Shown here: positions 8,260 to 16,233 of the stretch, in pieces
Layout: every line of letters begins with the position of its first letter
How positions within the stretch are numbered: position 1 is the stretch's first letter
Origin: an uncultured Lachnospiraceae bacterium
Lineage (GTDB): Bacteria; Bacillota; Clostridia; Lachnospirales; Lachnospiraceae
Length of the DNA: 64,000 nt
Reading direction: 5' to 3'
Assembly (NCBI GenBank): GCA_910576975.1
Contig: CAJTJY010000019.1
Span: 1 to 64,000 of the forward strand
Position numbers and translations under genes: made by a program
Notes under the pieces: model-generated
What the model was told of the DNA's origin: nothing
What the model saw: the letters and a program-made list of their open reading frames with translations, nothing else
Databases searched by the model: none

Positions 8260-8742
8260 ATGACTCAGAAAAATTTAAGTACTTGGTTGAAAGGCATTTT
8301 ATTGGGGATCGCAGTGTGTGGCACGATTCTTTGCGGGCTGCTGATTCCCCTGTTCGGAAAGGATTTGATAGAGCAGAATCCAGAATTTTCCCATTGGTAT
8401 GTTCCCTGGCTGGCAGTTCTTTGGATTGCTGCAATTCCTTGTTATCTGGTTCTTTATAACAGTTGGAAGATAACCGCAAAGATTTCTAGAGATCAATCTT
8501 TTTGTATGGAAACCGCCGTTTATCTTAAAAGGATTTGTATATTATCCCTCATGGACAGTGGATATTTTTTTATCGCCAATATGACTCTTTTATTTTTGCT
8601 GAACATGAGTCACCCTGGTGTGATGCTGGCATCTTTAGTCGTAGATTTTGCCGGAGTAGCGGTGGCAGTGGTAGCAGCCGTATTATCGCATTTGGTACAA
8701 AAAGCTACAGAATTGCAGCAGCAACAGGAACTGACAATTTAA
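8260..8742 (+). CDS. DUF2975 family membrane protein (YoaS-like)
   Basis: A 160-residue protein with four hydrophobic segments, matching the size and layout of the DUF2975 family. AAGGAGG is placed best for the second of two adjacent ATG codons (8260). It is followed 15 bp later by a YozG-type helix-turn-helix gene; DUF2975 plus YozG is a conserved pair in Firmicutes (yoaS/yozG in B. subtilis). The role of the membrane partner is unknown; it may sense an envelope signal for the regulator. Expression is driven from the palindrome-containing promoter upstream. Confidence 0.85.
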   Translation: MTQKNLSTWLKGILLGIAVCGTILCGLLIPLFGKDLIEQNPEFSHWYVPWLAVLWIAAIPCYLVLYNSWKITAKISRDQSFCMETAVYLKRICILSLMDSGYFFIANMTLLFLLNMSHPGVMLASLVVDFAGVAVAVVAAVLSHLVQKATELQQQQELTI

Positions 8743-8757
8743 AGGCGGGGGGATAGT

Positions 8758-8988
8758 ATGGCGATTATTATCAATATTGACGTGATTCTGGCAAAGAAAA
8801 AGATGAGCGTTACCGAGCTTTCTCAAAAGGTAGGTATCACCATGGCTAATATTTCGATTCTTAAAAATGGAAAGGCGAAAGCCATTAAAGTAGATACGCT
8901 GGACCGGATCTGCCGGGCGCTATCGTGTCAGCCAGGAGATATTTTAGAGTGGAGAGAAGAGGAGGCAGAAAGTGAGAGAATTTTTTAA
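8758..8988 (+). CDS. XRE-family transcriptional regulator (YozG-like)
   Basis: A 76-residue helix-turn-helix protein of the short YozG type: MAIIINIDVILAKKKMSVTE, then a recognition helix in TMANISILKNGKAKAIKVDT and the closing QPGDILEW motif. GGCGGGGG lies 8 bases before the ATG. It is cotranscribed with the DUF2975 gene, and the long palindrome in front of that operon is its probable binding site. Proteins of this group are usually small autorepressors that pair with a membrane protein. Confidence 0.9.
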   Translation: MAIIINIDVILAKKKMSVTELSQKVGITMANISILKNGKAKAIKVDTLDRICRALSCQPGDILEWREEEAESERIF

Positions 8989-9297
8989 TTCTTTCACCCG
9001 CTGCCGCTTTGCTCATATGGGATAAAGAAGTAAAAGAAGTGTAAAAATTTTGCTGTTCCTTTTCGTCTGAATGCCGGACATGTCGGGGTTTATGCGCCGG
9101 GCAGTTCTACCTTGCCGAAAAAAGAATAACAGATTTGGATTTCAGTCTTCGGAGCATCCCTTGGCGTTTGTCTTTTGCCAACTTTCATTAACAGCATATC
9201 CCGCTTTGATAATAGGATTTTTCTTATCCTTGTACGCAATTGTCGTTTATATATGCGTTGCTAATATAAAAGCATATTGGCACAGTTTCAATTGAGA
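8989..9297. other. Intergenic region with a decayed copy of the repeated leader
   Basis: No credible gene. 8976-9010 (GAATTTTTTAATTCTTTCAC, then CTGCC and TTTG) resembles the 5' part of the leader repeat found at 23520-23577 and 32461-32592, but lacks its GTGC hairpin and GGAGG end. A 74-codon open frame at 9071-9295 has no ribosome site and no family-like sequence. Confidence 0.4.
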
Positions 9298-9712
9298 TTA
9301 TTGCTGTTTCTTGCTATTCCATGTGTGTGATAAAATGTCTTTTAATACTAACATAGCGTCTAAATCATTATAACCATATCTCATTTTCAGACTATCGAGT
9401 AATTCTTTATTTTGATTATATAATCGTCAACCTCAACTTTTTCCTGATAGGTTGTTAATACTGGATATTTTTTTATACGCTTGTCCAGTCGATTTTTTGT
9501 TCTATTTTTTCGTCTGTATTTTCGATAATCTGTTCAACCTGTTTTATATCTATGTCAAAATCTATCAATTCATCCATTGTCACATGATACAAATTTGATA
9601 AATGCTTTGATTGACATATATCTGGCAATGTTTCATTAAGCTCCCATTTGGAGATTGTCTGTTTGCTTACCCCTAACTTTTCAGCAACATCCTCCTGCGT
9701 TTTGATTTAATT
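9298..9712 (-). pseudogene. Decayed XRE-family regulator
   Basis: Read on the minus strand, 9712-9473 gives a typical XRE helix-turn-helix and linker (EDVAEKLGVSKQTISKWELN, then LPDICQSKHLSNLYHVTMDE) without an N-terminal start, ending at a stop at 9473-9475. A second frame further on gives a sensible C-terminal tail (LLDSLKMRYGYNDLDAMLVL, then KDILSHTWNSKKQQ, stop at 9298). Start loss plus at least one frameshift make this a remnant. The tail could instead have been a separate small gene. Confidence 0.65.
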
Positions 9713-9822
9713 AAATTATAAATGACATATAGGTCAAAATCTACTAATTAAAAATTGCAATTGCGCCCGTTTTCTTGACATTAAAAAATGAAAGAGAGGG
9801 CATTTACAGAAGCTGAAATTCA

Positions 9823-9851
9823 TTGCAAACATATTAGAGTTATGCTATCAT
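9823..9851 (+). promoter_or_regulatory. Sigma-A-type promoter
   Basis: TTGCAA, a 17-bp spacer, then TATCAT, 38 bp before the acidic repeat protein gene. Confidence 0.6.
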
Positions 9852-9889
9852 AAGGTAAAAGATAATTTTAAGGCTGGAGGCAGGTTTTT

Positions 9890-12376
9890 ATGGAAACTGA
9901 TAAGAAACAAAAGAAAAAAGTAGGGTTGACAGCGATAATTACATTGTTAATTTGTTTGGCAGATATTTACATTATTATACATATTCCTAAGAATTATGCA
10001 GTACTTTCAGCGGCAGGGCTGGCGACCATTATATTTTCTATCCTCGCTCTAAATAGTTGGTTTAAATGGAAAGAGTTAGAGACAGAACGCAGAGACGAAC
10101 AGTACAGCGATATCATGAAAGCGGAAAAGGGTTCCTATGTAGTGATTCAGAAGAAAGTTCAGGATCTGGATGAGAAATTAAATTTTATTGGGCAGAAAAT
10201 TATGCCTCTGGAGAAAGCGGCAGAGGTGAATCAGAAAAAAATATCTTCTATGTTGGACAGCATTATGGAAGATCAGAAAAAGGTTGCAAAGATTACCATC
10301 AGCCGGAGCAAAGAAAATGCGGATGCCTTAATGAATTCTAATGATAAGCTGATGACGCAAATGGAAGAATTTCGTAATTCTATTGAAAGTATGCAAAAAC
10401 AGCTTCTTTCCCAGCAAGGAGAATTGTTTGATAAACAAATTCAGGAAAATAGCAAGAGCAAGGATGAGCTTTTGAACAAGATTCTGGAATTAAAAGCTGC
10501 TTTCGAAAAAGAAGCTGGTGATATTACGGAGAATATATTAAATTCCCGCCAGGCAATGGAAGAAACTTATACCAAGACGGCAGAGGCTGAGTCACATAAT
10601 ATAGAGTCCATTGTAGAGTCTGCATTGTCCAGAGAGCAGCATATGCATCAAGATACTGTTTCAGAATCGGGATACAAGGCAGAAAAAGAGCCATCAGAGC
10701 TCAAAGAAAGACTTGAAATAGAGGAAAGCGAAGAACTTACACAAGAATCAGAAGAGTCATCGGAGCTCAATGAGAATCTTGGAATAGAGGAAAGCGAAGA
10801 ACTTACACAAGAATCAGAAGAGCCATCGGAGCTCAATGAGAATCTTGGAATAGAGGAAAGCGAAGAACTTACACAAGAATCAGAAGAGCCATCAGAGCTC
10901 AATGAGAATCTTGGAATAGAGGAAAGCGAAGAAATCATACAAGAATCAGAAGAGCCATCAGAGTTTGAAGATAAACTAGAAATAGGAGAAATTGAAGAAC
11001 TTATACAAGAATCAGAAGAGTCATCAGAGCTCAATGAGAATCTTCAAACAGCAGTAGGCGAGGAGTGGATTCAAGAATCAGAAGAAGTTCCTGAGGATCA
11101 AGATTCTATGGAACAATCCACAGAGTCCGAAGAGTCAAAAGAAGCGTTAACAGAGCAACGTCCAGAGATGGAGGCGTTATTAGAAGAGCAGCCCACAGAG
11201 TCCGAAGAGCCTAGATTAACCGCAGAAGAACAGCTTGCGAAGATGCAGGAACAGGCATTAACTACAGAAGAGCAGCTTGCAGATATTTTGCAGTCAGAAG
11301 CGTTATCAGCAGAGCAGCCGAGACAGTTGTCACAGCAAGAACAATTGTCCCAAAGCCAGTTATCAGAATTGCAAGGGACAGAAGAGGCATTAGAAGAGCA
11401 GCTCGCAGAGTCCGAAGATCTGAAGTTAACAACAGAAGAACAGCCTACAGAGGATGAAGAAGCAAAAATAATAGTAGAAGAGCGGCTTTCGGAGAACGAA
11501 GAACCGAGAGTAATTGTAGAAGAACAGCCTACAGAGATAGAAGAGCCGCAATTAACAACAGAAGAGCAGCTTGCCAGGATGCAAGAAATAAGATCAAAAG
11601 AAACTGTAAAACGGGCTTCACAGTCGGAAGAATTAAGATTAGAAGAGCAGCTTGCGCATATTTTACAATCAGAAGCGCTATTAGAAAAGCCTGTAGAACA
11701 GATGTCGCAGCCACAAGAATTGTCACATGGCGATTCCACAGAACTCAAAGATTTTAAAGAGATAGAAGAAAAACAGCCCATAGAGACGGAAGAACCAGAA
11801 ATAGCAGAAGAAAAACAGTTCAAAGAGGTGGAGGAACCGCAAGTAACGATAGAAGAACAGCCCGCAGAGCTGGAAGAACCGCAAGCAACGATAGAGGAAC
11901 AGCCCGCAGAGCTGGAAGAACCAAAAATTAGCGTGGAAGAACAGCCCGCAGAGCTGGAAGAACCGCAAGTAGCGGTAGAAGAACAGCCTGAACAGCTGGA
12001 AGAACCGAGAAGAACCGTGGAAGGACAGCCCGAAGAGTTGAAAGAATCGATAGGACAGTCAAAATTACTGTTAGAAGAAAAGGAGCTCCAAAATAGGAAT
12101 TCAGCCAAAGAGGAACAGCCTTTAAAGAAAGAGGAGTCCAGTCAGTCAGCAGTTCAAGAAACTAAGATGCCAGCTTCCGCTCCCATAAAGAAAAGTTCTG
12201 AGTATATCATGAATCCAGAAGACATTGCAGCGCTGATTGCGAATACAGAATCTGAGATTCTTCCAGAGACTACGGAAAAATTTGAGATAGGGGAGAAACC
12301 GCCATTGCCAGATATGTCAGATCCGAATCGTCCCATGGGCCCAGAAGATATTGCGGCATTGATTGCAAATTTGTAA
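9890..12376 (+). CDS. Membrane-anchored acidic repeat protein with duplicated C-terminal PEDIAALIAN motif
   Basis: 828 residues. Two hydrophobic helices (about 11-27 and 32-54) are followed by a coiled-coil-rich segment (about 60-250) and a very Glu-rich region of about 500 residues. That region contains two sets of tandem repeats: a 22-residue unit (ELNENLGIEESEELTQESEE) and a 14-residue unit (EEQPAELEEPQ-type). The C terminus carries the same motif twice: MNPEDIAALIAN and, as the last residues, MGPEDIAALIAN. This resembles the EIDALL docking peptide of FliM/FliN, which binds CheY, but that link is inference. The repeats probably vary in number between strains. Function unknown; a scaffold or tether is plausible. 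Confidence 0.75.
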   Translation: METDKKQKKKVGLTAIITLLICLADIYIIIHIPKNYAVLSAAGLATIIFSILALNSWFKWKELETERRDEQYSDIMKAEKGSYVVIQKKVQDLDEKLNFIGQKIMPLEKAAEVNQKKISSMLDSIMEDQKKVAKITISRSKENADALMNSNDKLMTQMEEFRNSIESMQKQLLSQQGELFDKQIQENSKSKDELLNKILELKAAFEKEAGDITENILNSRQAMEETYTKTAEAESHNIESIVESALSREQHMHQDTVSESGYKAEKEPSELKERLEIEESEELTQESEESSELNENLGIEESEELTQESEEPSELNENLGIEESEELTQESEEPSELNENLGIEESEEIIQESEEPSEFEDKLEIGEIEELIQESEESSELNENLQTAVGEEWIQESEEVPEDQDSMEQSTESEESKEALTEQRPEMEALLEEQPTESEEPRLTAEEQLAKMQEQALTTEEQLADILQSEALSAEQPRQLSQQEQLSQSQLSELQGTEEALEEQLAESEDLKLTTEEQPTEDEEAKIIVEERLSENEEPRVIVEEQPTEIEEPQLTTEEQLARMQEIRSKETVKRASQSEELRLEEQLAHILQSEALLEKPVEQMSQPQELSHGDSTELKDFKEIEEKQPIETEEPEIAEEKQFKEVEEPQVTIEEQPAELEEPQATIEEQPAELEEPKISVEEQPAELEEPQVAVEEQPEQLEEPRRTVEGQPEELKESIGQSKLLLEEKELQNRNSAKEEQPLKKEESSQSAVQETKMPASAPIKKSSEYIMNPEDIAALIANTESEILPETTEKFEIGEKPPLPDMSDPNRPMGPEDIAALIANL
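10704..11035 (+). repeat. Tandem repeat, 66-bp unit, within coding sequence
   Basis: About five units of a 66-bp sequence encoding the ELNENLGIEESEELTQESEE-type repeat. The middle three are nearly identical at DNA level, pointing to recent slippage or recombination. Confidence 0.85.
11776..12030 (+). repeat. Tandem repeat, 42-bp unit, within coding sequence
   Basis: About six imperfect units of 42 bp encoding EEQPAELEEPQ-type repeats in the acidic protein. Confidence 0.75.
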
Positions 12377-12405
12377 AGATTACTTTAGGAATAAGAGATT
12401 TTTGT

Positions 12406-12580
12406 AGAGGCTGTAGCACTAATATATTCAATTGGTCAAAAACTTTAGCCTCTTATGCGGCAAAGACAGAATGCACAAAAGCAATCTGGGAAGTTTGCTT
12501 CCCAGATAGCTTTTGTGCATTTTGTTTGCATTGCAATGTAAGCCTTTTGAACAAATTTATGTTAGGGCGACAGCTTCTTT
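12406..12580. repeat. Dispersed inverted-repeat element, family 1 (copy A)
   Basis: Starts AGGCTGTAGCAC and ends near GGGCGACAGCTTC, degenerate forms of the family ends GGGGCTGTCGCAC and GTGCGACAGTCCC. The core is a long hairpin (GCACAAAAGC / GCTTTTGTGC with ATCTGGGAAG / CTTCCCAGAT inside) and contains the family sequence GCGGCAAAGACAGAATGCAC. No open frame. It probably also ends transcription of the preceding gene. Confidence 0.75.
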
Positions 12581-12803
12581 TATTCTATGAAAAAAGATCT
12601 TTTGACGTTAAATTGTAAAAGAATTTTTCTTATAGGAAATAATATGCGCAGGGTTTGCCCCAGCGTAGCAAGGGTACTCGCACAAGCGGAAAATATTACT
12701 ATGCAATCGTCCTTGGCGCAGCAAAGTGTGCAATCCTCTTAAGAATGAGGGAGCGGGGGAGTTGAAGCAGGCTTGCCCGCTTTGTTATTTGTTAAGAAAC
12801 TTT

Positions 12804-12969
12804 CTAGTGTACTGACACATTTATATTCAGGCAAGCCTCCTTGCCCGATTGCCCATCAGACTGCGTTGTCATCAGTCAACGATGCCACCGCATCGCCTCC
12901 TTCTTCCGTCTTGCTGATGAACAATCGTTCTGCAGAGTTTCGCCAGATATAAATGTGTCAGTACACTAG
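12804..12969. repeat. Inverted-repeat element with 23-bp perfect termini
   Basis: 12804-12826 and 12947-12969 are exact inverted copies (CTAGTGTACTGACACATTTA and on). The 120-bp interior is GC-richer than its surroundings and has no coding capacity. This is the form of a MITE. Only one copy lies in the window. The 220 bp before it hold no gene I can support. Confidence 0.75.
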
Positions 12970-13056
12970 TCAATCCAATAAGAAAAGGATTATAAAACTA
13001 TTTTTTAGTATTCTAAATTTATTTTATACATATAATAAGGTAAAAAGGAACTATAT

Positions 13057-13188
13057 ATGAAGCGCAAAAAGACCATGAAGCAAAAATTGGCGGAAGTTAG
13101 TTATAAAAGGCCAAAATTGGAGAAGAAGTTAAATTTGATCGAAAAATCTTTTCAGGAAGTAAAGAAGATGTTAAATGAAAATACATGA
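13057..13188 (+). CDS. Small Lys-rich peptide, hypothetical
   Basis: A 43-codon frame, MKRKKTMKQKLAEVSYKRPK and on, with 16 Lys/Arg residues in an amphipathic helical pattern. AAAGGAA lies 8 bases before the ATG and a TATAAT sequence about 20 bases further up (13032-13037). It lies alone between a repeat element and tRNA-Lys. I do not recognise it; it could be a small nucleic-acid-binding peptide or a chance frame. Confidence 0.4.
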   Translation: MKRKKTMKQKLAEVSYKRPKLEKKLNLIEKSFQEVKKMLNENT

Positions 13189-13246
13189 AATGGTTAAACA
13201 AAAAGAACCCATCATGAGAGCGCATCTTCACAACAAGTTCTTGAAG

Positions 13247-13319
13247 TGCGCCTCCAGGGGTTCGAACCCTGGACACCCTGATTAAGAGTCAGGTGCTCTA
13301 CCAACTGAGCTAGAGGCGC
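13247..13319 (-). tRNA. tRNA-Lys (anticodon CTT)
   Basis: 73 nt. The acceptor stem GCGCCTC/GAGGCGC, a D-arm with AGCTCAGTTGGTAGAGC, the anticodon loop ACTCTTAAT (CTT), and the T-arm GGGTTCGAACCC are all intact. The discriminator base is A. CCA is not encoded. Confidence 0.97.
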
Positions 13320-13452
13320 ATGTCTTATTCCTTAAGACAAAAGTTATTATATAATAAAACTTTAAGAAATGCAAGAACTTTTTAAAAGTTTTTTAAAGTT
13401 TTTTTTGGAAAATAAGAAATAGTTATTTATACATCAATTGATTTGCAGATCC

Positions 13453-13481
13453 TTGACAGATGAATCGGAAAAGAGTAGAAT
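13453..13481 (+). promoter_or_regulatory. Sigma-A-type promoter
   Basis: TTGACA, 17-bp spacer, TAGAAT; 44 bp before the 545-residue membrane protein gene. Confidence 0.7.
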
Positions 13482-13525
13482 TGTACTAACCTAATAATAC
13501 AGATAAACGAAAAAAGGAGAAGCCT

Positions 13526-15163
13526 ATGAAGAAAGCAGGAAAAAGAATACTGATAACCATTGCTTTGTTGTTGATTGCTTTTGTATATTATTATGTTACG
13601 ATTCCGGCAATAAATATTCATTCCGTGGGTACCTGGTGGTTTTTAATCGGAGGGATTGCCGCAATAAGTATTTTGTCGATGGTTCGCAGAATTTTTGAGG
13701 AACATCAAACCGTGGAAATCAAAAAGGGTGGCATCAATTTAGATGTCAAAGCCGGACTGGTGACAAAGGCGGGGTTGTGCATTGCCGCTATTTTGTTGGT
13801 GGTGTTGGCAATCGGGGCACTTTTATCATCTCCGATTATTAATGCCAAAAAGTATCAAAAATTAATGGATGTGCAGGAACGTGACTTTGCAAAGGATATT
13901 TCACAGGTAGATTACAATACGATTCCTATTTTAGACAAAGACTCGGCAGCATTGTTGGGAAACCGAAAGATGGGCAGCATGGTAGATATGGTTTCGCAAT
14001 TTGAGGTCTCTGGGGATTATAGCCAAATTAATGTCAATAATAAGCCTGTCCGGGTGACGCCGCTTGTTTATGCTAGCCCTATCAAATGGCTGACGAATCA
14101 GAGCAAGGGAATTCCGGCATATATCAAAATTGACATGGCTACGCAGGATACGGAGTGCGTCAAGCTCGAGCAGGGGATTAAATATTCCAAAGCAGAATAT
14201 TTAAACCGCAACATATACAGACATCTGCGTTTTCGTTATCCCACCTATATTTTTACAGATCAGATTTTCTTTGAAATTGACGAACAAGGGACTCCGTTCT
14301 GGATTTGTCCTGTGAAGAAATTCAATGTAGGATTGTTTGGAGGAGAGACCATAGGACGGGTAGTGATTTGCAATGCTGTGAATGGAGAATGTACGGATTA
14401 TGAGATTCAGGATGTGCCCCAATGGGTAGATAAGGTGTATCAAGCAGAATTGCTGATGAATCTCTATGATTACAGCGGTACGTTAAAACATGGATTTTTT
14501 AACAGCATCTTAGGGCAAAAAGATTGTCTTAAGACGACAAACGGATATAATTATATCGCTTTGGAGGATGATGTGTGGGTATACTCTGGCGTGACAAGCG
14601 TCAGCGGAGACCAATCGAACGTGGGCTTCGTATTGATGAATCAAAGGACGATGGAGACTCGTTTCTATAAGATAGAGGGTGCTACGGAAGAGTCTGCCAT
14701 GTCTTCGGCAGAAGGTCAGGTGCAGAATCTTGGGTATCAGGCGACATTCCCGCTATTGCTCAATATTTCTGGTGAGCCGACATACTTTATGGCATTAAAA
14801 GACGATGCAGGCCTGGTGAAAATGTATGGAATGGTCAATATTCAGAAGTATCAGTGGGTGGCGACAGGAGATACGATCCGGGAATGTGAAAAAGCCTATA
14901 GTAAGCTGCTGAAAAATAATGGCATAACCAGTCCGGTTGATCAGGAACATAAGACTGTCACAGGAAAAATCAAAAATCTTTTCCCGGTAAATATAGAATC
15001 AAATACCCATATTTACTTTGCACTGGAGGGGAAAGAGGAAATTTTTGACGTAGATATGACAAACACAGATCTTTTGGAGATTGTAAAATATCAGTCAGGA
15101 GATACCATTGAAATCACTTATAGTGATGAAGATGAGCCGGCTCGAGTAATAGAAATTAAATAA
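13526..15163 (+). CDS. Membrane protein with large soluble domain, unknown function
   Basis: 545 residues. There are three hydrophobic segments near the N terminus (about 8-28, 36-54, 83-105), then one large soluble domain of about 430 residues. The domain is rich in beta-strand patterns (FWICPVKKFNVGLFGGETIG; YIALEDDVWVYSGVTSVSGD) and ends with a short DUF-like beta barrel (GKIKNLFPVNIESNTHIYFA). AAAGGAG precedes the ATG. It stands alone between its own promoter and a terminator. I recognise no catalytic motif and assign no function. Confidence 0.75.
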   Translation: MKKAGKRILITIALLLIAFVYYYVTIPAINIHSVGTWWFLIGGIAAISILSMVRRIFEEHQTVEIKKGGINLDVKAGLVTKAGLCIAAILLVVLAIGALLSSPIINAKKYQKLMDVQERDFAKDISQVDYNTIPILDKDSAALLGNRKMGSMVDMVSQFEVSGDYSQINVNNKPVRVTPLVYASPIKWLTNQSKGIPAYIKIDMATQDTECVKLEQGIKYSKAEYLNRNIYRHLRFRYPTYIFTDQIFFEIDEQGTPFWICPVKKFNVGLFGGETIGRVVICNAVNGECTDYEIQDVPQWVDKVYQAELLMNLYDYSGTLKHGFFNSILGQKDCLKTTNGYNYIALEDDVWVYSGVTSVSGDQSNVGFVLMNQRTMETRFYKIEGATEESAMSSAEGQVQNLGYQATFPLLLNISGEPTYFMALKDDAGLVKMYGMVNIQKYQWVATGDTIRECEKAYSKLLKNNGITSPVDQEHKTVTGKIKNLFPVNIESNTHIYFALEGKEEIFDVDMTNTDLLEIVKYQSGDTIEITYSDEDEPARVIEIK

Positions 15164-15180
15164 CAAGACAAGAGATAAAT

Positions 15181-15244
15181 AAAGCTGTCGCAATTAGAAC
15201 GCAGAGTGCATTCCTGTACTAGTTTCTATTTGCGGCAGCTTTTT
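15181..15244 (+). terminator. Rho-independent terminator
   Basis: AAGCTGTCGCAA (15181-15192) pairs with TTGCGGCAGCTT (15229-15240), followed by TTTT. The ends resemble those of the family 1 repeat, so it may be a reduced relic of one. Confidence 0.7.
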
Positions 15245-15330
15245 ACAGTGTCAGGCGTTGATGCATGAAAGATTGCCCTGTGGCGGAGAAGAAAAATGTC
15301 GCTAAAGCAAGCTGCCATAGGCCTTTTTTG

Positions 15331-15969
15331 TCATCTGGAGGCAATTAGTTTATGAATTGGGTTTCCCATAGCAGAAAACCGCTCTTCATATTCGGTCATT
15401 ACATTGCCTTCGTTCATAAGCGGATCATGATGGAGATTTCTGGTAAATCCATCGAGGCGCCAGCCAGCTTCCTTTACTTCTTCTAAGGAAAAGTCAAACA
15501 GGGAGGAATTGTCTGTTTTGAATTCCACTCTGCCGTCTGTTTTTAAAATATGATCATAGCGTCTAAAAAACTCACGAGAGGTCAGACGACGTTTGGCATG
15601 CCGGTCTTTGGGCCATGGATCGGAAAAATTGAGATAGATCCGATCTACTTCATGTTCGCCGAACATCTCGCAGATCGTTTCTGCATCCATGCGGATAAAA
15701 CGAATGTTTTCAAGGGGAGTTTCTTCCATTTTCTGAAGTCCCCGCACCAGAACGCTGGAATATTTTTCAATTCCTACATAATTGATATCTGGATTTTGCC
15801 TCGCAAGCTCTAGGATGAATCTTCCTTTTCCCATCCCAATTTCAATCTGTATGGGATGGTCATTTTTAAAAATATCGTGCCATTTTCCTTTTGGGTGGCA
15901 TTCCTCCGGAATGCACCAGGGATTTTCGGCGATGGCTTCACGGGAACCTGGAATATTTCTTAATCTCAT
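15331..15969 (-). CDS. trmB: tRNA (guanine-N7-)-methyltransferase
   Basis: A 212-residue SAM-dependent enzyme that makes m7G46 in tRNA. It shows the SAM-binding IEIGMGKGRFILELA, the acidic end of strand 2 (VGIEKYSS), the catalytic-loop motif NFSDPWPKDRHAKRRLT, and the C-terminal TEYEERF motif that contacts tRNA. I chose the ATG at 15969 (MRLRNIPG), the usual family start, with AAAGGAG 12 bases upstream. A longer frame would need a TTG. It is monocistronic and converges with the gene to its left. Confidence 0.95.
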   Translation of the reverse strand: MRLRNIPGSREAIAENPWCIPEECHPKGKWHDIFKNDHPIQIEIGMGKGRFILELARQNPDINYVGIEKYSSVLVRGLQKMEETPLENIRFIRMDAETICEMFGEHEVDRIYLNFSDPWPKDRHAKRRLTSREFFRRYDHILKTDGRVEFKTDNSSLFDFSLEEVKEAGWRLDGFTRNLHHDPLMNEGNVMTEYEERFSAMGNPIHKLIASR

Positions 15970-16117
15970 AAATATGTTTTGCTCCTTTAGACATGATTTA
16001 CAATGAATTTTAACCAAAAGGTTGAAAATGCAGAGTCAATTGGCATTCTGCTCATATTTTACAACAGCGTTGTAAGGAAAACAAGAAAGAAATGTAAAAA
16101 GAACGTTTATAGGAAAG

Positions 16118-16146
16118 TTGCGTTGCTTCTTTGGATATGATATACT
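16118..16146 (+). promoter_or_regulatory. Sigma-A-type promoter
   Basis: TTGCGT, 17-bp spacer, TATACT, about 90 bp before the D,D-carboxypeptidase gene. Confidence 0.6.
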
Positions 16147-16233
16147 ATAGAAAATGTAATAATTTTGTAAAGATTTAGATAACAGTTTGTTACAAAAGCA
16201 AAGGAAGAATAGGAACATAAAGGAGAAAATTTC

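Noticed and set aside
9071..9295. 74-codon plus-strand frame after the YozG-like gene
   Set aside because: No Shine-Dalgarno, no family-like sequence, and it lies between a decayed leader copy and a pseudogene.
11098..12108. Long minus-strand open frame of 336 codons opposite the acidic repeat protein
   Set aside because: It is the Ser/Cys-rich shadow of GAA/GAG-rich tandem repeats, with no ribosome site; the plus-strand protein explains the openness.
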